Assembly: GCA_028673005.1 (NCBI GenBank)
Contig: CM054116.1
Span: 64,735,682 to 64,799,681, forward strand
DNA from: Tanypteryx hageni
Lineage: Eukaryota; Arthropoda; Insecta; Odonata; Petaluridae
Direction: 5' to 3'
DNA length: 64,000 bases
Position 1 is the stretch's first letter. Each line of letters starts with the position of its first letter. A program made the position numbers and the translations under genes. Below the pieces are notes generated by a model. That model was not told the origin of the DNA. It did not search any database and was given only the letters and a program-made list of their open reading frames with translations. Shown piece after piece: positions 58,957 to 64,000 of the stretch.

Positions 58957-61649
58957 GTGCCCTTTTTAATGGTTTCGTCTGAGTTTTTACCCACGGTTTC
59001 ATTATAAATTCCACTGAACTAGACCTTTCTTTGACAGGCAAATTAATTATATTGCGTTAAAAGTGAAGTGTGTGAGTTCATATTACGGTAGCTATATTGT
59101 TATGATATAAATTATATTTTTGAGATAATTATTTCTCTTTCATGTCTTAAGTCTTTTAAGTTTGTTCAGTTCGATCTTTAGATAACTGGAAACAATTTTA
59201 GATATATATTTTATCCTTGACATCCTATTTTAAAATTGTAATTCTTTGATCCTGAACATAGGTGAAAACGAACAGCAAATTTAACCGCTAAAACGCGATG
59301 AAAATTAAGCTAACGCAGAATAAAGATCCTTCGTTGCTTTTAGGTTTTCTTTGGATAAAGGACATTTATCGCAATAAATATTTTCGTTAAATATGTTTAA
59401 TCGTTCTTTTAAGGCACAAGTGCGTTTTAGTTTTACATAATAAGTTCGAAGGATGTGTATTCGGAAGTTACTAATTCAAATCGCACGCCTTCCAGAAAGA
59501 AATTAGCATTATTTTCCTTACGAGAGAATCGCTTTTTAAAGCGTCTCTTTGTGTTATTTTGTGTTAAGAAAACGTTGATCTCTCCAGAAACCCACTGACC
59601 TTCTATTCCTATAACCTTGTTAAGTTTTTTCAAATTTCAGCACAAGCATTTCCAATACTTTCCCTCCTTCTCGGCTTTTGCCTACCTAATGTTTTGTGCA
59701 GGAAGTATGACCAGAAAATATGATATTAACCATATTTTCCCAAAATTAGCCATGATATAAAAAGTGGGATTTACTTTCCATTGGTTCTATAAATAGTATT
59801 TCTGTCAGTTCCCTATGACATCAGGTAGTATCGTAAGAAATTATTAGTGTTTAGTTGTTACTCCGAGCTTAATATTTACGAATATATATTTTAATTCATA
59901 GTAATATTTTCGTAATTGTTACGATGTTTTACAATGTATTATATTTATCAATATTCCTCCTCTGTACTGAGGTCAGAAATGGAACGAATTTTAGGTCGCC
60001 ACGCTAGGTGCATGTTAAAATAAAAAATGCGAAAGCACGAGCCAATAAAAATCTTCAACTCAATTGGGCAAAATTCTCGATATCATTCACGGAGCGTGCT
60101 AAGAGATTGCACAAGATTTGAGAAAGGTCAGTATCGAAGGGTTTACGAATAAATATGTATGCATAGTGAGCATTGTAGCGAGTTCCCAAATAGTTTGACT
60201 TGATTCGAATATTAAGCAATATCTCAAGAAAATATTGCCAAATTTCGAATTCATTAAATAACGCCCTTGTACGTAGGCAATTATACTTTACCTTTATTAA
60301 TAATATTATTGATATTAAATATTTATTTTTCGGTAAAATATAAGTTGAACAATTAAAGATATTATAACTTTACGTTAAAAATTATTGTATCACTCAAGGT
60401 CACAGAAGTCGTTGAGTTCTTTGAATCATTTTCGGGTTATATCGTTTTTCATAATTAATGCTTGTTCTATTATTCAAACAATTTAGAAATGATGAATCAT
60501 AAGATATAGTAAAGAATCAAAACTCTATTAATTTGATACAACAATATGATATGCTACAAAAAATGTATTCATTATATGTTCATTTTTAACATTAATTTTA
60601 AGGCTTTATATTTTTTATGGTCGAGTAGATTAATTTTTTAATTTTTATGCATCAAACGGCATGTGGATTGTTTGGCTCATATACTTCCCTTCAAATTTCT
60701 GCAGTTAAGTAGCCGTATTCAGTGGCAAGTCGGCGATAAATAATTGATTATGTTCATAACTGATATTATGGTTGAAATGCGAGCATAACCGTTTATTGGC
60801 TAATTGCTCAGATCATATAATAGTATTACCTAACGTATAGCGTCGATTTCATTTGCACTGAAGTTTTACGTTTTTTATTTTCTAAATTAGCTTTATATAA
60901 GCATAAAGGAAATAGTTATATCGTTTCATGGATTTTCGAAAAACAACTGAAGGATATAGTGAACGGAATTTTTCGATATTATAAGATTTTAATTCGACCT
61001 CTTTCACATAAAATTACATCACCGAGGAATTGGCGACGGTAGAAAATTTTCGTTTTTAGCATACAATCGGTTGCTTTACGCAATGATTTTTCAGCGGATT
61101 TCGACTTGAGAACATTTCCCTCTTTTGGGCAATTGGCGTGCATGTCATCACGAGGCAGAAAAGGTCCCGAGACTTCTGCCAACCGGAGGGTTTTGATGCG
61201 TGTCGCAACAGGCGACCAACTACTGTTCACTTGGCGGATGGGCGGATGCTAGTCGCTTTATAGAGGCAGCAAATGTGGTTTCCAAATGCTTCGAGTGGAT
61301 GGGAGACTGCACAAAAAGAAATAAGCTAAGCAAGTGCTGCATTGGGAAACGGACTCTAGCGATGACCCTTGGCTATTTAGCGTAAGACCGAAAATGAAAG
61401 CGAAAGACGGGGGGAGCCACCTCCATAGTAAGCCGGTCTAAGTGAATTGCAAGTTATTATGTAGGCGTAATAAACATGTCCAATTGAAGTTATTTTATAA
61501 ACGTTTTAACAAAAATTTTTCTGCTGTAGGCTTTTTAACTTTTCCGATTCGATGAACACACAAAATATGGCCATTCGTTTCAAGGAATCGCCTTCAATGA
61601 AAATTCCATGAACAATATTTTTGTTTCTAGGAAAATAAATAGAATCGTC
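58957..61649. other. AT-rich noncoding stretch
   Basis: No gene or repeat was recognised. Confidence 0.5.
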
Positions 61650-61856
61650 TTAACCCTTTTCCTGGCAAGGTTTTACTGATAATTCAATTGTAAGCCATCC
61701 ATTTGAGATATATTGAAAAATTTTCCTACAGCCATTAAGTAGATAGTAGAAAAACAGAAATCAGGCTCTTGAAACATGTCAAAAGTCAGCATTGTCATGT
61801 AAAAAGGGTGCCATGGCGATGGTGGCAGAACACGTCATTGGCAGGGAAAGGGTTAA
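61650..61856. mobile_element. piggyBac-type MITE with TTAA duplication
   Basis: TTAA at 61650-61653 and 61853-61856 bound a 199-base element. The ends CCCTTTTCCTGGCAA and, inverted, CCCTTTCCCTGCCAA agree at 13 of 15 positions. Its termini differ from those of the 3.1 kb piggyBac element, so a different piggyBac lineage mobilised it. Confidence 0.85.
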
Positions 61857-62580
61857 GATGTCAAATATTTGGTTCATATAAAGTCAATAAGTCAGTGGCA
61901 CATAGCTTTTACTGCACGTGCATAAATATTGCGCGCACAAGTATAGATGTGATGTCATTGTTATGAGAAAGTTCCAAGGACGGCGCTGGTACAGGGAGAC
62001 GGAATGGTGGACGGAAATATTTATTTTTCTGGAAATGGTATAGATAGATCGGTAATTTAAATTTTTGTGAGAACACAAATAAAGGTTTTGTTCTTAGAAT
62101 GTTTTCCTTATGGATGGATTTTACTTAAAGGTATGCATTTCCTCGGCGAAGCGTTTATTGAAATAGGTTTAGGTTATAAGAGACGAACGCGAAGTCGTGA
62201 AAGAATCAAACTTTATGAACGTCATTTTCTCAATACCGTAGAGAGGCTTCTAATCTTACGTTAGAGTGAGTTCCTAATCGTTGAAATATGTGACAATGTG
62301 TACTGAAAGAGTCTTAATAACGGTTAAAACTGGTCATTTATTTAAGAATTGATTAATTTTCATGCTATATTTGGAGTAGTGCAAAGCATGTGAAGTGACA
62401 AAATGAATTCTAATAAACATAACGCAGAATTGATATGTCACCTTCAAATTTATATTCCGCAATATGTTCCACAAAGTATAAAATACTACAACTATTATGA
62501 TTTTGTCAGATGAAGTCCATCACTTTATTTGGCGTGGAATATTGCGCGAAGACTACTATACGGCATAATAAAATTGCAAA
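61857..62580. other. Noncoding stretch
   Basis: Nothing recognised. Confidence 0.5.
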
Positions 62581-63911
62581 TACAGTCAGACCTCGCTTTG
62601 CGCGACCCCGTTTTAAGCGGACTCGCTATAGCGCGAAGCAGGCTCGCACTAAACAGTTGTTCAAAGACCAAAGGCGGCCGACAATTGAGGTGCCTTAATC
62701 ATAAATGCATTAGAAATTCCATTTTTACAGGCTTGTAGATTTTAGTGAAATTATCTTTGGAACCCCGTTTAGCGCCAGGATGTGGCACACCTCTACTATA
62801 AAAGAAACCCCCAGAACGGCACACCGTTTTTAGCCTACTTTCCAGAATGGAAAAAGGCTTATAGTTTTGTCGTTGTGTCTGTCTGTCCGTCCCTCCCTAT
62901 TAACTTTTGAACCAATGGACTTATTTTCATGAAACTTGGTGGAAATCTCTTGCTATATAGGCCGAGCTCCCGAGAATAGTTTTTTAGGCGAAGATTGAAG
63001 TCCCGGGTTCGATTCCAGGAACTATCCTTCCTGTTTGATTTACATGGGAAATCTCAAATCCCTCCTGCGGAGTAATTTTCTCTTGCACATTAAAATATAA
63101 ATACAATTGTAATATCGGTGCGAGATTTAAACCATTCTCTGAAGAAAGAAATGAAAATTCTAATTTATATCGTAAACCTTTGCTTATCGATCGTATTTCT
63201 TCAAATTTTGCGTAAATACTAGCATTTTTGCAGTTCTTATCACTCGTTACGAGAGTGTTGCCATAGCAACGATTATTGTTGGACTCGGATTCGATATATT
63301 CTAATACATGCACGCGTTATTTTTGCCGCACAAATACGCGTGATCAATTTAATATTCCGTTCGAACGTATTTGTAGTATTTTATATCTCTAAATTATGAA
63401 ATTCGGGAACACAAAGAGCTACATATCCGCGATGACTTTAGAGCTATTAAAGCCATATAAGTATAAAATAAATGATTAAATGGAAAGTAAGCATCATAAA
63501 TTCTGTTTGGATCTTGTTATCACTGGATCAACGCTTATTTTTGTGTTATCATTTCAAAAGAAAAGTGACCTTCCGAATAAAATTTCCTCGCTGATTTATT
63601 TAGGATCTCATACATACAGGAGAGATATTTACCTGAATATAATGAAGTTTCTAGTTTTCTATTTAATTTGAAAACTACCGATGAACATAAGTTATCGAAA
63701 AAATGTAAACATTTGCACCTGGCATTGATGGATGGAAGCCGACAAGATACTGTTTTTACAGGTTGACAGCTTATTTTTATTAATATTACACTTTAGTTTT
63801 CGCGTCCATGGAAACTATCCTACTTGGCGTAATGACCCCGTTTTGCGCGAATTTTGCTTAGCGCGAAATTTCCATGAGCCTATCGTTCGCGTAAAGCGGG
63901 GTATGGGTATA
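62581..63911. mobile_element. Tigger/pogo-like element interrupted by repeat R3
   Basis: TA at 62581-62582 precedes CAGTCAGACCTCGCTTTGCG. The far end, read inward from TA at 63910-63911, is TACCCATACCCCGCTTTACG; about 17 of 23 positions agree. GACCCCGTTTT and AGCGCGAA motifs recur inside. The 653-base R3 copy lies within, so the original element was about 0.67 kb. No transposase is readable. Confidence 0.6.
62828..63480 (+). repeat. Interspersed repeat family R3, copy 2
   Basis: Single-unit copy of the family at 39898-40785, in the opposite orientation. It begins TTTTAGCCTACTTTCC with a small palindrome (TTCCAGAATGGAA), then a TGTGTCTGTCTGTCCGTCC run. A perfect tRNA-type B box, GGTTCGATTCC, lies at about 63006-63016, about 40 bases after an A-box-like GGCCGAGC. 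A tRNA-derived SINE origin is possible but unproven. Confidence 0.85.
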
Positions 63912-64000
63912 CTACCATGTGAATATTTCAATGGAATTATTCAGCCTTTCCAAATTATATTTAAACAAGTGAGGGAAGAATTGCAGAGCAGGTTATACAA

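Overview
The window looks like nuclear DNA from an arthropod, most probably an insect. The basis is one clear spliced gene for a secreted, chitin-binding (peritrophin-A type) cuticular protein with arthropod TATA+Inr promoter geometry, a second small secreted-protein gene, long AT-rich noncoding stretches, and many decayed cut-and-paste transposons. I cannot name the species from the sequence. There is no bacterial operon structure, CRISPR array, rRNA or convincing tRNA.

Layout. 0.6-5.3 kb (minus strand): a three-exon gene encoding a 304-residue CPAP1-like cuticular protein; exon junctions, signal peptide, complete six-cysteine chitin-binding domain, promoter and candidate poly(A) signal are all visible. 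5.5-5.9 kb (plus): a GC-rich divergent region with a candidate first coding exon. 7.6-10.6 kb: a transposon cluster, with a piggyBac-like TTAA element split by a hAT element carrying a transposase C-terminus, then two short hAT-type elements with 8-bp target duplications. 11.5-12.1 kb: an array of short palindromic repeats. 14.4-17.5 kb: a decayed piggyBac transposon. 20.2-27.7 kb (minus): a 127-residue secreted-protein gene whose 5' UTR exon I tentatively place at 27.6-27.7 kb, next to a TATA/Inr promoter. Inside that putative intron, on the plus strand, lie a TATA box and a possible signal-peptide exon (22.2-22.35 kb).

From 28 to 64 kb I find no confident host gene. I see a truncated non-LTR retrotransposon tail (30.7-31.1), a near-perfect 35-bp-arm hairpin and a TA-flanked element (31.9-32.7), a small pogo-like MITE (34.7-34.9), a minisatellite inside inverted ends (37.7-37.9), a candidate signal-peptide exon (42.36), a broken mariner-like element (42.7-44.0), a hAT MITE (45.4-45.8), a foldback (55.3-55.45), a piggyBac MITE (61.65-61.86) and a Tigger-like element split by another repeat (62.6-63.9).

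Three medium-length interspersed families occur twice each: 1655-2376 with 48244-48980 (inverted); 39226-39790 with 50664-51300 (direct); 39898-40785 with 62828-63480 (inverted). Each begins or ends in a similar short palindromic module built on ACTTTC...GAAAGT. This shared module is the most intriguing unexplained structure in the window. The host genes do not form an obvious functional cluster beyond both confident ones encoding secreted proteins.
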